This document shows positions 47,783 to 59,875 of a stretch of 64,000 nucleotides of DNA, in pieces. The stretch is from Anaeramoeba flamelloides (Eukaryota > Metamonada > Anaeramoebidae). The notes below the pieces were generated by a model. That model saw nothing but the letters and a program-made list of their open reading frames with translations, had not been told where the DNA came from and searched no databases. The stretch lies in contig JANTQA010000033.1 of NCBI GenBank assembly GCA_027625915.1, forward strand, positions 8,308,001-8,372,000, in the 5' to 3' direction. Every line of letters starts with the position of its first letter. Positions within the stretch are counted from its first letter, which is position 1. The position numbers and the translations under genes were made by a program.

Positions 47783-49486
47783 TTTTAACACCAAAAGAAA
47801 AAAGCCCACAATTTGAAGAATTAATAAAAATTCTTAAATTTAAAAAAACATTTAATAAAAAAAGTTTAACGGGGAAAAAGAGTCAAAAAGGATATTTAAT
47901 TTGGAACCCAAATAAAAAGAAAAAGTAAGATCTATTACGAAACAAAAGATGAACAATTAGAGACAAAATAGATGATTCAGTAAAATAACAGTTATTATAT
48001 TACTTACTGTTGATATTGGTTTTTCTTTGCTTGAACAATCTTTTAAATCATTGTTGAAAAAATTGGGTGTGTTTTGGATCTCCTCAAAAATAGTTGAAAT
48101 TTTGCAAAATATTTTTTAAATTGCAAAGGAGAATTAAAATTACAATTATTGATTTGATTGGTAATAATATCATGTTTTATTCTTTGAAGTTAATTGGTTT
48201 CTTAGTTTAATTTCTTTTAGTTTTTCGTTTTCCCGTTCTGTGGAAGTTTCCAATGAAGAAATTCAGTCGAATTTAACTCAAAAATTATACTCAAAAAATT
48301 TTTTATAAAAAAACTCAATTTTTTTCTTATTGCATTTCATTTAATCTCAAATGTTTCCACATTCAAGTTTTTATTTTTTTTATTTTATTTGGAATCAAAG
48401 AAAAAAATCATTATTCGATATTTAATAGAAAATTAATTTTAATTTTTTAAAAAAAGTTGTTTAGATTATTGTCTCACTAACAAGGGTTTTTCTTTTTAGG
48501 GGCTGTGTTGGAAAAAAAAAAAAAAAAAAGCAAATAATTATAAATATTTATAAAATCGAGATATGTTACTGATAATTGAATAATTAATGGGAAAAATTTT
48601 TTACTGCTTTTTCATTTGTCTTTTAAAAAAATAAGATATTTCAAGTAATAGATTACGATTTATCATCACAATTTATTTATTGGCCCTTTTTTATGAATAG
48701 TTTTTTATAGATATACATTTTATATCTATTAATCCTGAATAAAATTAAATGGTTTTGAATTGAAAATGATGTGTAATTTTATCCAATATATTTTTCCAAT
48801 ACTAGTCCTCTTTTATTTTTTAAAGATTGAAGGGCAATTTCTTTCAAGAGAACAAAATCAAAGTTCATTTGTTATTACAAACTAGACAAAAAGATAGATC
48901 ATATTAGAAACAAAAAAAAAATTCCAGTTAAATTCAAATACAAACTCTGAATGAAGGTTTTCATTGGAAGTGGTTTAAGAATAAAGATCACTCAAATCAG
49001 ACATAAAAAAAACAATAGATCAAAAAATTAGTAAAAAAAACAAAAATTAAGGAAATTATTTTTATTTCATGAGAAATAATTTTTATGAAAAGTGAAAAAT
49101 TGAACCAATACACGAAATTTTATAAACTTAGGAACAGCCGAGTATTGGTAGCAATTTAATTTTTCGAAAATAAAAATAAAAGAGAAAATGTTCTTTAAAT
49201 AAAATTGAAAAAAAAGAAAATGTAAAACGAAGAAGAATAAAGAAAAAAAAAAAAAAATATAAGGACAGAAAGATGATAGAAACACACAAAAATGGTTGCT
49301 AAACATATAACCATTTGATTCTAAAAAAGTGAATTTCATACATCTTTCTGTATTTTAAGAAAATAAAAAAAGAGAAAAAAAAAAAATTAAACAGTGATTT
49401 TTTGAAAAACCACTGAATAAAAAATACCAAAATTGTCATTTTCAAAAAAAGTATGAATAAGAAAGACAATAGCCAGATTGAGTACT

Positions 49487-50260
49487 TTAATTTCTGCCCC
49501 AATTGAATATCATGCGCTTTCTACTTCTGTCATTGATTTTCAGAAATCCAATTCTTTCCAAATAGGTAATTACACCGCGTTGCAAATTTTTGGAAGAAAC
49601 AACACCTTGATTGATTTGGTGGTAGATAACAAAAAGCCTTTTGTCAATTACAATCTTTTTTTTTGTCTCAAGTGCATCTGGAAAGCCCGACAACAGTGTT
49701 GAGTCGTACAATTTGAAAGCCATGAGCCTTTGGTTCCAAGATGGGCTTGGATTCGTCATCAAGAATTTGCCAAGCTCTTCAAAAGTTAAATGCGCTCTAT
49801 TTTCAAGTATAATTTCGTTTGTAATGGTATTTGTATCTAGATCAAGATCTGATGCTGGGCTTTGTGGTTCTTGTTCTGGTTCATCAGATGGGATCATTTC
49901 TTGCATTCTCATCTTCTCAGGTAAGGGCTCTTTTTTGAGTGATCTTTGTTTTTTGTTACTTGAGAGAAGTCTTGTGAGAATGTATAATCCAACGGAAGAC
50001 TATTTGTCAGCAAAAAGTTCATGATTTCATTTTGTAGAAAAACAGAGATTGTTAAATAATTGAAAAATACATTTAGTAAAAGAGGAACAAAGAGAAAATA
50101 TTTGAAATGTAAAAATCAAGACAAAGTTGCTTACCGAATAATCGAAATTTCCACCTGAAAGGTATTTCCAGGCTTCAGATCTTTCACAACCAAGTTCATT
50201 AGAAAAACTAGAAACTAATTTTTCTCGTTTTTCAAAGTGAATAGGTGTTTGAAGGGACAT
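49487..50260 (-). CDS. UBA-like domain protein of unknown function
   Basis: Two exons on the minus strand, 50135-50260 and 49487-49999, join at TCG|GTAAGC and AAATAG|TCT in phase 0. They give 212 residues. The first 42 (KREKLVSSFSNELGCERSEA, then WKYLSGGNFDYS) resemble the UBA-like start of p47/UBX-type proteins (short three-helix ubiquitin-binding fold; family knowledge). A variable acidic, Pro/Glu-rich linker follows (PSDEPEQEPQSPASD). The C-terminal 100 residues look globular (FEELGKFLMTNPSPSWNQRL, VIDKRLFVIYHQINQG, VITYLERIGFL) but match no family I can name. The start is ATG at 50260 and the stop is TAA at 49487. It may act in ubiquitin-linked pathways, on the UBA resemblance alone. No UBX domain is seen. 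Confidence 0.7.
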
Positions 50261-53200
50261 TAATCGTAAAGTGATAAAAAATACAAAGTGATAAAATTTA
50301 AAACGAAACCAAAAAAAATTTATTAAAAAAAAATGATTGTCTTTTCAAGACAAAATTCGAAAACTTATGAAGTGGAAAACAAAAACTTGGTTAGGTTGAG
50401 TATTAAGATAAACTCCTTGTTTTTTCACAAAGATTTTTTTTTTGGCAAAAATATTTTGGTGAATTTTGGAAAAAATTTTTCCCTCCAATTAAGAACAATT
50501 CGAAAAATTGACTGTGAGTTTACCTGCCCAGAAATTTCGATTTTATTCAGATCTCAATTATTTTCCAAAAGTCTAAATTCAAAAGGGGATTAGGAAAAAA
50601 TCTTTTACAATTTTTCGAGTTGAACTTTTTTAGAATTTTGTAAAAATCAAAAACCAAGCAATTTAAATCCCAGAACAATTTCAATGGAGCGTTTGTCAAA
50701 TTACAATTTTTGTTAGTGAAATGAAAAGTAAATTCCGAAAAAAAAAATTTTTTTTTCAAAAACTAATTTATTTTAGGAAAGAGAAGCTTTTTCGAAAATA
50801 AGAATAATTTGTTTTCTTCTATTTTAAGAATACATCATTTTTCTGATTATAAGGATATGGTTTATGAGATTTAAATGTACTTACCAAAAAGGGAGATCCA
50901 TGGAGAATTGAAAAAAAAGACCTTAAAAAGTTAGTTTCTGTTGATATTTTGTCAAATTCAACCATATTTATAAAATGACAAAAAATCAATAACGAGCTCT
51001 CTACTATCACCCATATAAGAACCATAGATTGCAAAAGCACTTTGAAATATTTGTTTAAATAATAATAGTTGAAATATAGCTATTTTAACAAATTACTTTT
51101 TACTGATTAAAAACTTTAAAAAAAAAAAAAATTTTTCCAAAAAGTGAGTATTAAAAAAATCTAAAAGAACTTTGCTTTTAATTCTAATCAAGACTACACC
51201 TCAATCGTGGGATTGCTTTCTTCAGTTCAAATAGAAAAGATAGAGAAAAATTTTTTCATCATAAAAATCCTTTTTTTTTTTCAGACTTTATTTTTTCGAA
51301 AGGTTTCAATTTTTAGAATTGGAAATAAAAAACAGCCTTACTTTTTTAAGAGAACAAAGGAGAAAGTTTGTGTCACTCAAAAATTTTGTAAAAAGTGAGG
51401 AAAAAAAATTTATTGTATAAAAGTGTATTAAAATTTATTTTTATTACAAATCTGGAATTAATTTTTACTTCCTTTTACAAATTTTTTTTATAAATCAAAT
51501 TCCCAAAAAGTAGGTTGTAATTGAAAAATTCTATTTGAAAATGGTGTGGAAATTTATCCTATTTTCAAAATCAAAAATCAATTTCGAATTGGTTTCCAAT
51601 CAATACCCAAAAGAAAAGAGTGTTCTTCAGCAAAATTTTTATTCTCAATTGAACGGAATCAAATTACACAAGAACGAAACAATAGTTGAAATTTCAATTT
51701 ACTTTTGTTAATTTTTATCTCTTAAGGAGTTGTTTAATGAACCATAAGAAACAACTTAAAACCATACTACTGGATTTTAACTCCTGAAAAATCTAATCTA
51801 TGACAAACTTTCTAATTCAAAAGATATCAAATTTGTAATTTGTCCTTGAAAATATTATTTTTGAAATTTAAATTGATTTTGATTAATCGAATAACTTTTT
51901 CTATTTTGAACAAACACGACTACCCTTTCAGGTGTTTTATTCAGATCGTTGCTTTCTTGTCATGAAATAAATTCCATCAACTAATTTTTGAAAAAGTGAT
52001 CACTCCAAAACCTCAAAAACATCACTTTTTGTGATACTTTAATTACTCTTCTTAATTAACTTTGTCATTCCACTATATCTTATCAATAGGTTCCTAGGAT
52101 CATTTTTCTCTTTATTAGAATTCATTGTAATTCTTATTTGAATTGGTAGGGTGATCACCAAAAAGTTTGGAAAAATTTTTATGTTGTGTTTGAGTATATT
52201 TTGTAAACTGTTTACAAGATTTACCATTGCCTTAGGTATCAATAAGATACCTTAAACCATTTTTCCATCATTTAGTCCCTCCCAGAAAGTGAAGAACATC
52301 AAATGATTCGATTAGCAAACTGTTTGCAAAATTTTTTTGTAAAAGGTTATTTCTCAATTTGTAAAGAATTTAATTTTAAAAAAAAAGTAACTTTATTTGA
52401 CATACAAAAAGACAACAAACCAATTCAAAATTGATCTTTAATACAAATTTTTGTTAGTTAATTATTTGCTAAAGTAGTAAAAAAGAAAATTTCACTTAGA
52501 TTTCTAATCAATACCTAAAAATATACATCTTCTTTTTTTATAATCCAAGGTTTTAATAAAGAAAACAAATGATCATGCTTTTCTTTTTGAAAAACTGCTT
52601 TTGTTTGATGTGAATGGGTTTTTTTTTTTGTTGAAAAAGACCATTTGAAAGGAAGGGAAATGCAGAGACTGTTAAATTTATTTTTTCATTCATATTTAAT
52701 TTGCTTGTCAGAAAGTAAAGAATTGGAAAAAATGTGAAAGACTAACTTACCTTTCAAGAAAATTTGGATTACTTTTTCTCTATTCCTTTGAAAATATTTT
52801 AAAACGTTAAAAAATTAATTATGAAAAATTATCTCAAAGAAATCCGGAATAATTTTTTACAAAAATAAAATTTGTAAAATTATTAGATTATATCGTTCCC
52901 AGTAGCTCCCAGCGGGAAAATATCTCATCAATTTGTCTCAGTAGCTCATTTTTTTTAAAAAAATAATAAAATTCAGAAAATCAGGAGAAAAACCCAGTTG
53001 ACTTAAAATGAAGGAGATGTACAGTTTATTGAGTTTTTGTTTCAAAAAGTTTACAAAAGTAAGATCAAAAAAAAAAGAAAAATATAGAGAAAAAGAAAAG
53101 AAAAGTTCCTTTCATTATTTATATGTATATTACGCAAAGTGTGAAGTGGAAATTTTCTTGTGTATCTTTTCAAATTATTTTTTTCTGCTTTTTGTTTCTT

Positions 53201-53446
53201 GCTTTTTTCCTTGTTGTTTTGTGTTCAATATTTATTCCCATTATCAAGAAAATAATCAACCAACTCTAAATTTCCTGAAGAATTCTTGTCTATTTTCACC
53301 TTCCAAAAAATTGTGCGGCAATTGTTTCGCGAATACTTTCTTCTTTAATCTAAATTTTTTTATCTCTTAAATTAATGAGAAAAAAAAAAAAAAAAAAAAA
53401 AAAAACAAAGTAAAAAAATTAACCGAAAAACAACAAAAAATGATTT

Positions 53447-53647
53447 TACAGTCAGTTTCACTTTTAAGGCACAAACTTTCAACGAAATTTAAGGCACACA
53501 AAAAATTCAAATTAAGTCACAAAATTTGGAATTTTTAATTTTTACAATTTATTTTACTAGAATCCAAAATTTTGTGCCTTAATTTGAGATTATTTTATGC
53601 CTAAAATTTCGTTGAAAGTTTGTGCCTTAAAAGTGAAACTGACTGTA
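53447..53647. mobile_element. TA-flanked hairpin MITE, copy 3
   Basis: Begins TACAGTCAGTTTCACTTTTA and ends AAAAGTGAAACTGACTGTA. Arms are close to perfect inverses, with GGCACAAA / TTTGTGCC boxes on each side of a 40-50 bp AT centre. Flanking TA on both sides. Confidence 0.85.
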
Positions 53648-53649
53648 AT

Positions 53650-53985
53650 CAAAATGCAATTTGGAAGACAGGATAAATAAATTTGAAGTTTGGGGTGGGT
53701 GTGGAAAATAGGGGATGATTTGGTGTTTGGTTAGAGTTATTTCATGTTTACTTTTGATGGTTTAAGGATCTTTCAAATTGTATTTTGAAGTAATTAGCAA
53801 GATAGAATTTAATGATTGGGGTGGTGAACTTAATTGGGTTTAATTTTGAGATTGGTTGGTAGACTTTCAAGTTTGGTTTTGGAGTTTAAGGATCTTTCAA
53901 AAAAATTGGTTTTGTTTATTGGGTGGTTTGGAATTGGTTTTGAGTTGGTTCATTGGAATTGGGAATTAGTTTGTCGATAAGTAGG
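53650..53985 (+). other. G/T-rich, C-poor strand-biased patch
   Basis: The plus strand is mostly G, T and A with very few C. It has many TTGGTT, GGTGGT and TTTGG words and two copies of TTTAAGGATCTTTCAAA (about 53760 and 53886). It lies directly between a hairpin MITE and a foldback element. No frame or inverted ends are seen. Confidence 0.5.
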
Positions 53986-54184
53986 TTATCTCCCTCCCCA
54001 ATTTTTGAAATTTTCCCGGAAGTTTTTCAACAAAGATAAATATTGGACATATTTTCCCTCGTCTTCGACTCGGGTAAAATATGTGCTGCATTGTTCCTAG
54101 GCCTCTGACCTTCGAAAAAATACAACAATATTGATTTTGTTGAAAAACTTCCGGGAAAATTTCAAAAATTGAGGAGGGGGATAA
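53986..54184. mobile_element. Foldback element with GC-richer ~47 bp arms
   Basis: The left arm starts TTATCTCCCTCCCCAATTTT and continues through CCCGGAAGTTTTTCAAC. The right arm is the inverse, GTTGAAAAACTTCCGGG through GAGGAGGGGGATAA. The centre includes CCCTCGTCTTCGACTCGGG, itself an inverted pair (CCCTCG / CTCGGG-like). Its GC content is well above the surroundings. A single copy in this window. Confidence 0.75.
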
Positions 54185-54438
54185 CCCTCACGAATTTATC
54201 CCTCAACAGATATGTAAATATTTTTTCCATTGTTATTTTTTTGTTAGATATTCATAATTCAGTTTTGGTTTTGCTTTTGAGCCCACACTCATTTTTTTTT
54301 TTGTTGTAAACTACTTAGTATTCAAATTTCGACATTATTTTGTCGAGAATAGAGTTGGATTAATCTTCAATGGTAAAAATTTATCAAAATATTAATTCAA
54401 ATTAATTCACTTCCCAAATTGTCGAAGTGATCTTTTGA

Positions 54439-54640
54439 TACAGTCAGTTTCACTTTTAAGACACAAACTTTCTACGAAATTTAAGGCACAAAAAAATCTC
54501 AAATTAAAGGCACAATTTTTTGGAATTTTAATTTTCACAAAGTATTTTACGAGAATTTGAATTTTGTGCCTTAATTTGAGATTTTTATTGTGTCTTAAAT
54601 TTCGTAGAAAGTTTGTGTATTACAAGTGAAACTGACTGTA
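54439..54640. mobile_element. TA-flanked hairpin MITE, copy 4
   Basis: TACAGTCAGTTTCACTTTTA at left and CAAGTGAAACTGACTGTA at right. Both arms keep the three-box pattern, with minor changes (TTTCTACGAAAT in place of TTTCAACGAAAT, and the paired change in the other arm). Confidence 0.85.
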
Positions 54641-54854
54641 ATTCAAATTTTCATTTTTTTATGAGGCGTGTAATTTTATACTTTCAATTTGAGATTGAGC
54701 CCCAAACTTTTTTTCAAAGTTAAAAATGGAAAGTGTTATTTTTCAAATTTGTTTTTCAAATATAAATTTTTGTAAATTGATATTCAGCTTAAATTTCAAT
54801 AGTTCCAGAATATTTCAGACTAAATAACAGTGTTTTTTTCATATCCAAATTAAC

Positions 54855-55054
54855 CACAGTCAGTACCACTATTAAGGCACAAACTTTCAACAAAATTTAA
54901 GGCACAATAAAAATCTCAAATTAACGGACAAAATTCGAATTTTAGTAAAAATTATTGTGTAACAAAAAATTTCAAAAAATGTGCTTTAAATTGAGATTCT
55001 TTTCTGCCTTAAATTTCTTTGACAGTTTCTGCCTTAAAAGTGGAATTGGTTGTT
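54855..55054. mobile_element. TA-flanked hairpin MITE, copy 5 (worn ends)
   Basis: Left CACAGTCAGTACCACTATTA, right CCTTAAAAGTGGAATTGGTT. The interior retains AAGGCACAAACTTTC and AGGCACAATAAAAATC. Terminal TA is lost on at least one side, and mismatches are more frequent than in copies 3, 6 and 8. Confidence 0.75.
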
Positions 55055-55589
55055 TTAAAATCAATTATTAAATGTAAAATTTGATTTGTAGTGGATATAA
55101 AAACACACCCAAACTCTCATAAATAATATCCCCCCCCCCCCGACCTCCAAATAAATTAATTGTGTTAGAAATAAAAATCAATTTGAAATGATATATAAAG
55201 AACAGAAGACATAAATTTTGTAACTAATTCACTTTGATCTAAAATTTCAAATTAAAAATTTTATGGTTTTTACAATAAAAAAAAATCACTTAAAATTTTT
55301 TTTCAATATTTGATTAATTGTCTGTGATTTATGTGATATGTTTATTTATCAATGGGGATTTATAAAAAAAAGAAATTTATTTTTTTATTTGAAAACGTTG
55401 TCTACACATCTAAAAATTCTTAATTTTAATGATTAAAACACATTATTCTTTACTTGAATTTTTTTTATATCTGTGTACCCTATTGTGACCTAAAATACCC
55501 AGATATTTAATAAATTCATTATATAAGATTCTTTAGTATCATATAGAAAATACATTTTCTCTATGAATTGCCCTCCAATAGCAATATGA

Positions 55590-56130
55590 ACAACAATTAC
55601 AAAATTTGAACACATCAAAATTCAATTTTTGAAAAAAAATTCTTATTTAATCAATTCTTGAAGAAATACCAAATTAGAACCACTCGTCAATTGAAATGTC
55701 AACAATTTTTTATAAATTATATCCCCACAAAACAAAAAACAAATAATTTTCAAAACTAATAAATCCTGGCTAGTCAAAAATTGTGGAGAGAGCAAAACAA
55801 AAAATTAATTTGCTAAATTTGTAAAAATTCTATAGTGGATATTGATAGTTCAAATGATTAGAAACCACTGAGTAATTTTATTTGAGTTCGCCTATATTGA
55901 AGAACACAACTTTGGTATAATAGCAATCGTTGGAAAATATTTTGATAGATTTAACGAAACAAGTTAAATAAAACAATTTCAAAAATGAAATCAAAACAAA
56001 AAACCAAAAGTTGAAAAAATCATTTTCCATTTTTTTCATGTATCACAAGTATTACCATTTTTAATTACATTGTAAAAATTGTGATTGCTTGAAACATTTT
56101 ATCCTTGGGTGGAAAATTTTGAATTTTAGT
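55590..56130. mobile_element. Mariner-like short element, copy 3 (diverged)
   Basis: Aligned with 29852-30377: ACAAAATTTGAACACATCA near 55598 at the left, GATAGTTCAAATGATTAGAA, AGCAATCGTTGGAAAATATT and TTTAACGAAACAAGTTA in the middle, and TTGGGTGGAAAATTTTGAAT at the right. Non-coding and old. Confidence 0.5.
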
Positions 56131-56297
56131 ATATTTTTTAATGATTAGAAATTAATGATTTTTTTTAAAAAAATAAATAAATTATATTAATAAAAAAAAA
56201 AATTTATTTCTTTTCATTCTAAAAAAAAGCATTTTTTCAACAAATAATTTTTTTAATTCAAGTTGAATTTGGCCAATAGTTTGAGTCATATTTCTAT

Positions 56298-56497
56298 TAC
56301 AGTCAGTTTCACTTTTAAGGCACAAACTTTCAACGAAAATTAAGGAACAAAAAAATCTCAAATTAAGGCACAAAATTTGGAATTTTAATTTTTACAATTT
56401 ATTTTTACTAGAATCTGAATTTTGTGCCTTAATTTGAGATTTTTTTGTGCCTTAAATTTCGTTGAATGTTTGTGCCTTAAAAGTGAAACTGACTGTA
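56298..56497. mobile_element. TA-flanked hairpin MITE, copy 6
   Basis: TACAGTCAGTTTCACTTTTA to AAGTGAAACTGACTGTA, intact arms and boxes. It lies only 35 bp from copy 7 in the same orientation of its asymmetric centre (TTACAATTTATTTTTACTAG). Confidence 0.88.
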
Positions 56498-56532
56498 TAT
56501 TTTTTGATTTTAACTTTAAATTTATTTTTTAA

Positions 56533-56732
56533 TACAGTCAGTTTCACTTTTAAGACACAAACTTTCAAAGAAATTTAAGGCACAATAAAAACCTCAAGTT
56601 AAGGCACAAAATTTTTAATTTTTTTTTTACAATTTATTTTACTAGAATTTGAATGTTGTGCCTTAATTTGAGATTTTTATTGTGCCTTAAATTTTGTTGG
56701 AAGTTTGTGCCTTAAAAGTGAAACTGACCGTA
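56533..56732. mobile_element. TA-flanked hairpin MITE, copy 7
   Basis: TACAGTCAGTTTCACTTTTA to AAAGTGAAACTGACCGTA. The second element of a closely spaced pair, with its own TA flanks, so it inserted independently. Confidence 0.88.
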
Positions 56733-58164
56733 TTAGAATTTATCATATTTAGACATAAAATCAATAATATTATTAAATAAGAGAACACATATCAAATATC
56801 ATTTTTAATATATCTGATTAATTTAGATTGAAAAATTCAATTTCCACATAGATTTTTGATCAAATTTTAAAAACTAATAATTTTTTTTAAAAAAAATATT
56901 ATTTTCTTGGTTTTAAAGATTATTTGATTATATTTGAATAATATTTAAAGGTTAATTAATAGATTTTTTTTAATATTAAAATTTGCACTTTATCTTCTAA
57001 AGAAGTTTTTATTATTTAATTCCAATGAAGTTTATGAAATTATTTTACAATTTTTTTTTTTTACGGTTGATATTTTTTATTATATAAATTGAAGTTTCAA
57101 AAAATTATTAATATTAAATTTTAATTCTAAACTAAACATATAAATTCCATTTTGCTCTTAATCCAATATTTAATGAATTTTTGTTGAAAAAAATAATTAA
57201 AATTCCTAAGTATATTCTTTATTTATCATACAATTAACAAAATTATTTAATAATAATTCAATGTATTATTTTTTGAATTACTATTATTATAATAAAATTT
57301 CTAATTTAAAAAAATAAAATAAAAAAATGAATAATCTTTTTAAAAAAATTACAAAAAAAAATAATTTTTTTTCTAATATAATAAAAAAAATACATAACAT
57401 AACAACTTTATCTTTGAAATGTTTTAATTTTTTATTTCAATTCAAATATAAATTAGAGATAAATAACAAAATAAATCAATTAACTTGATAATATCAATCT
57501 AAATATTTTTTTAAAATTTTATGAAATTTTGCCCAATATGGGGGTGATTAAGGATAAATAAACTCTTTTCCAGTCAAATTAGCCCAGTTGTATTGAAAAA
57601 ATAGAATACATTCCATGAGTTTAATTCATTATTATATTCAAACTTAAATTTCAATTTTTAGATCAAAATCATTTTTTCTCATTTTAAAAAAATTTTTTTG
57701 TTAATTATGCTTTTTTTTTTTTTTTTTTGTTTTTTTGTTTTTTATTTTTTTTAAAAATTAAATTTGAAAAAAAAAATGTTTGAAACTCCAAATTAAAATT
57801 AAGTAAAGTTAGGTTTTGTGTGTTCTTTCAAAATTTATACATATACAAGTGCAAAATATTATTCCCAACAATTTAAATTTGCTAAAAAAATTGAGAATTT
57901 TACACAGGATGTTCGAAGGAAAAGGGCCCAAAAATTTTTTTAACATTTTTTTTTTTGAAATTTATGGTTTGTTCAGGTTTTTCTTTTATGATTATTGACT
58001 CTAATCCGAAGTTTATTATTTCTCATATTCTAAAAAATCCAAGTTTGGTTAATTCTTTAAAAGAAAGTTACTTTTTCATTTTTAGTTGGGCACATTTGAG
58101 TGAAATTGTGTTTAATGAATATTAGCCAAATTTCTAAATTATGGGTAAACTTTAATCTCATTAT

Positions 58165-58366
58165 TACAGTCAGTTTCACTTTTAAGGCACAAACTTTCAA
58201 CAAAATTTAAGGCACAAAAAAAATCTCAAATTAAGGCACAAAATTTGGAATTTCATTTTTTACAATTTAATTTTACTAGAATTTGAATTTTGTGCCTTAA
58301 TTTGAGATTTTTTGTGTGCCTTAAATTCCGTTCAAAGTTTGTGTCTTAAAAGTGAAACTGACTGTA
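58165..58366. mobile_element. TA-flanked hairpin MITE, copy 8
   Basis: TACAGTCAGTTTCACTTTTA to AAAAGTGAAACTGACTGTA. Arms nearly perfect. The centre TTACAATTTAATTTTACTAG matches copies 3 and 6, suggesting recent spread from a common source. Confidence 0.88.
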
Positions 58367-59071
58367 TTTTCTTTATTTTGAACATTTCTCTTTCAAAAAA
58401 TAAAACGAATAACACTATATTTTTTATTTATTAATCTAGATTGGTTATTATCTTTAAAAACTTTAGTTAAATACATTATTATTAAAAAAAAAAAAAAACA
58501 ATTTTTTTTCTGATGAAAAACATACGCCTATTTTTGAAATTTAGTTTATACTTTTTTCCTACCAAATGTTGCATCTCTTTTTCTAAATACCAATTATAAT
58601 TTATTATTGACCACTCAGTAACAAATTTGAAATAAGCCGAATAATAAACACCAAATTAGATTGATCTTCTTATGAGGTAAAATTAATCAATCTAAATGGT
58701 TTAGCTAAAATAGAAAAATTAAAATTGTAATCAAAAATTATTTAAAACAACAATGCTCCTTTAGATATTTAATTAAAGATCAAATAAAATTCCTGTAGAA
58801 ATAAATAAAATTACTCCACAATCATTTTCACTGTTTTCGCAACATTAAAATGACACATTTTAATAAAGTGACTATAGATCTTGTAATAATAATAAAAAAA
58901 AAATTATGAATTAAATGTCATAAAAAAATAGAATATAAAAAAAAATAGTGTAAAATTGATTTCAATTTAGGAATTTCCAATAATATTATTTTTTTATGAA
59001 ATATCCATTCAAACCCTTTAAATGTATTTAATCCACGAACTTGAAAATCTCGCTTTTGACTGGTAAACGTA

Positions 59072-59078
<7 letters not shown>

Positions 59079-59133
<55 letters not shown>
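59079..59133. repeat. TA dinucleotide microsatellite
   Basis: About 27 uninterrupted TA units, lying 180 bp before repeat C copy 2. Confidence 0.9.
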
Positions 59134-59134
<1 letters not shown>

Positions 59135-59309
59135 AAAATCCACCAATCTAATCAATTATAATGTAAAAGCAAAAATAACCGAAATAAAAAATCAAACAAA
59201 CAAAAATAAAAAACACTTATTAATGTTTTTTTTTTTGGGGAGAATTTTAACCTAGATTTGAATAAGAGAATTTTATAATAATTGATATATTAATATGTCC
59301 TTAATCATA

Positions 59310-59875
59310 TTAAGTACTATTTTTTTCTGATTAATAATTTTCGAAATCTAGACTTATAACTTAATTCAATTAACCAGTGGGATAATTTTTTTTTGAATAA
59401 AAACACTCTCAACATTGGAATATCAAAAATATTTTTTGAAATTACTAGCACTTTTATATTTTTTTTTTGAAAAATTGGGGTTGAGATAATTATAAAATCA
59501 AAGAATAAGTTAATATATTAAATTAGAATACTTTTCCAGAGAGTTTATCTTTGTTAAATAACTTTTTTTTTAATTTTACCATTTGAAAATAAAAAAAAAC
59601 ATTTGAAGGCCAAATTAGTGGCTTTGTGAAAATAAAATTTCCCATAATTTCGAATTTGTTTTATTAAATGAGTTAAAATAAGATAATATATCTCAAAATA
59701 TACATAAATTCAACTTTGAATCCAATCATTTTAAGAAAAAATGTTTTTAAGAAAAAATGTTTTCAAGAAAAAGTTAAATTGAAATTTTATTTATTTTTAT
59801 TTTTTAATTTTTTTAATGGAAGGTATTTGATCATTTTTCAATTTTTAGTGTTTTTTAGGTCTTAGGGACATATTA
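59310..59875 (+). repeat. Dispersed repeat C, copy 2
   Basis: Full-length match to 14450-15025 on the same strand. It adds a short local duplication (TTTTAAGAAAAAATG twice near 59730) not seen in copy 1. Both copies end at the same place, after a shared GGGACATA word. Confidence 0.75.

Larger units (their letters stand above)
43494..49486. other. Intergenic, repeats only
   Basis: Contains composite palindrome cluster 5 (44390-44865), a diverged mariner-like copy (45760-46290), a C-rich patch (about 47400-47600), and a TA microsatellite (47739-47781). Minus-strand frames at 43902-44099 and 49067-49502 are Phe-rich products of A-tracts. Confidence 0.55.

Noticed and set aside
53008-53370. 120-codon plus-strand frame
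   Set aside because: Long for this composition, but it is Phe/Cys/Lys-rich, has no known motif and sits in A/T tracts. I could not support it as a gene.
47739-59133. TA arrays as possible transposon target scars or origins
   Set aside because: Simple dinucleotide slippage is enough; no associated structure.
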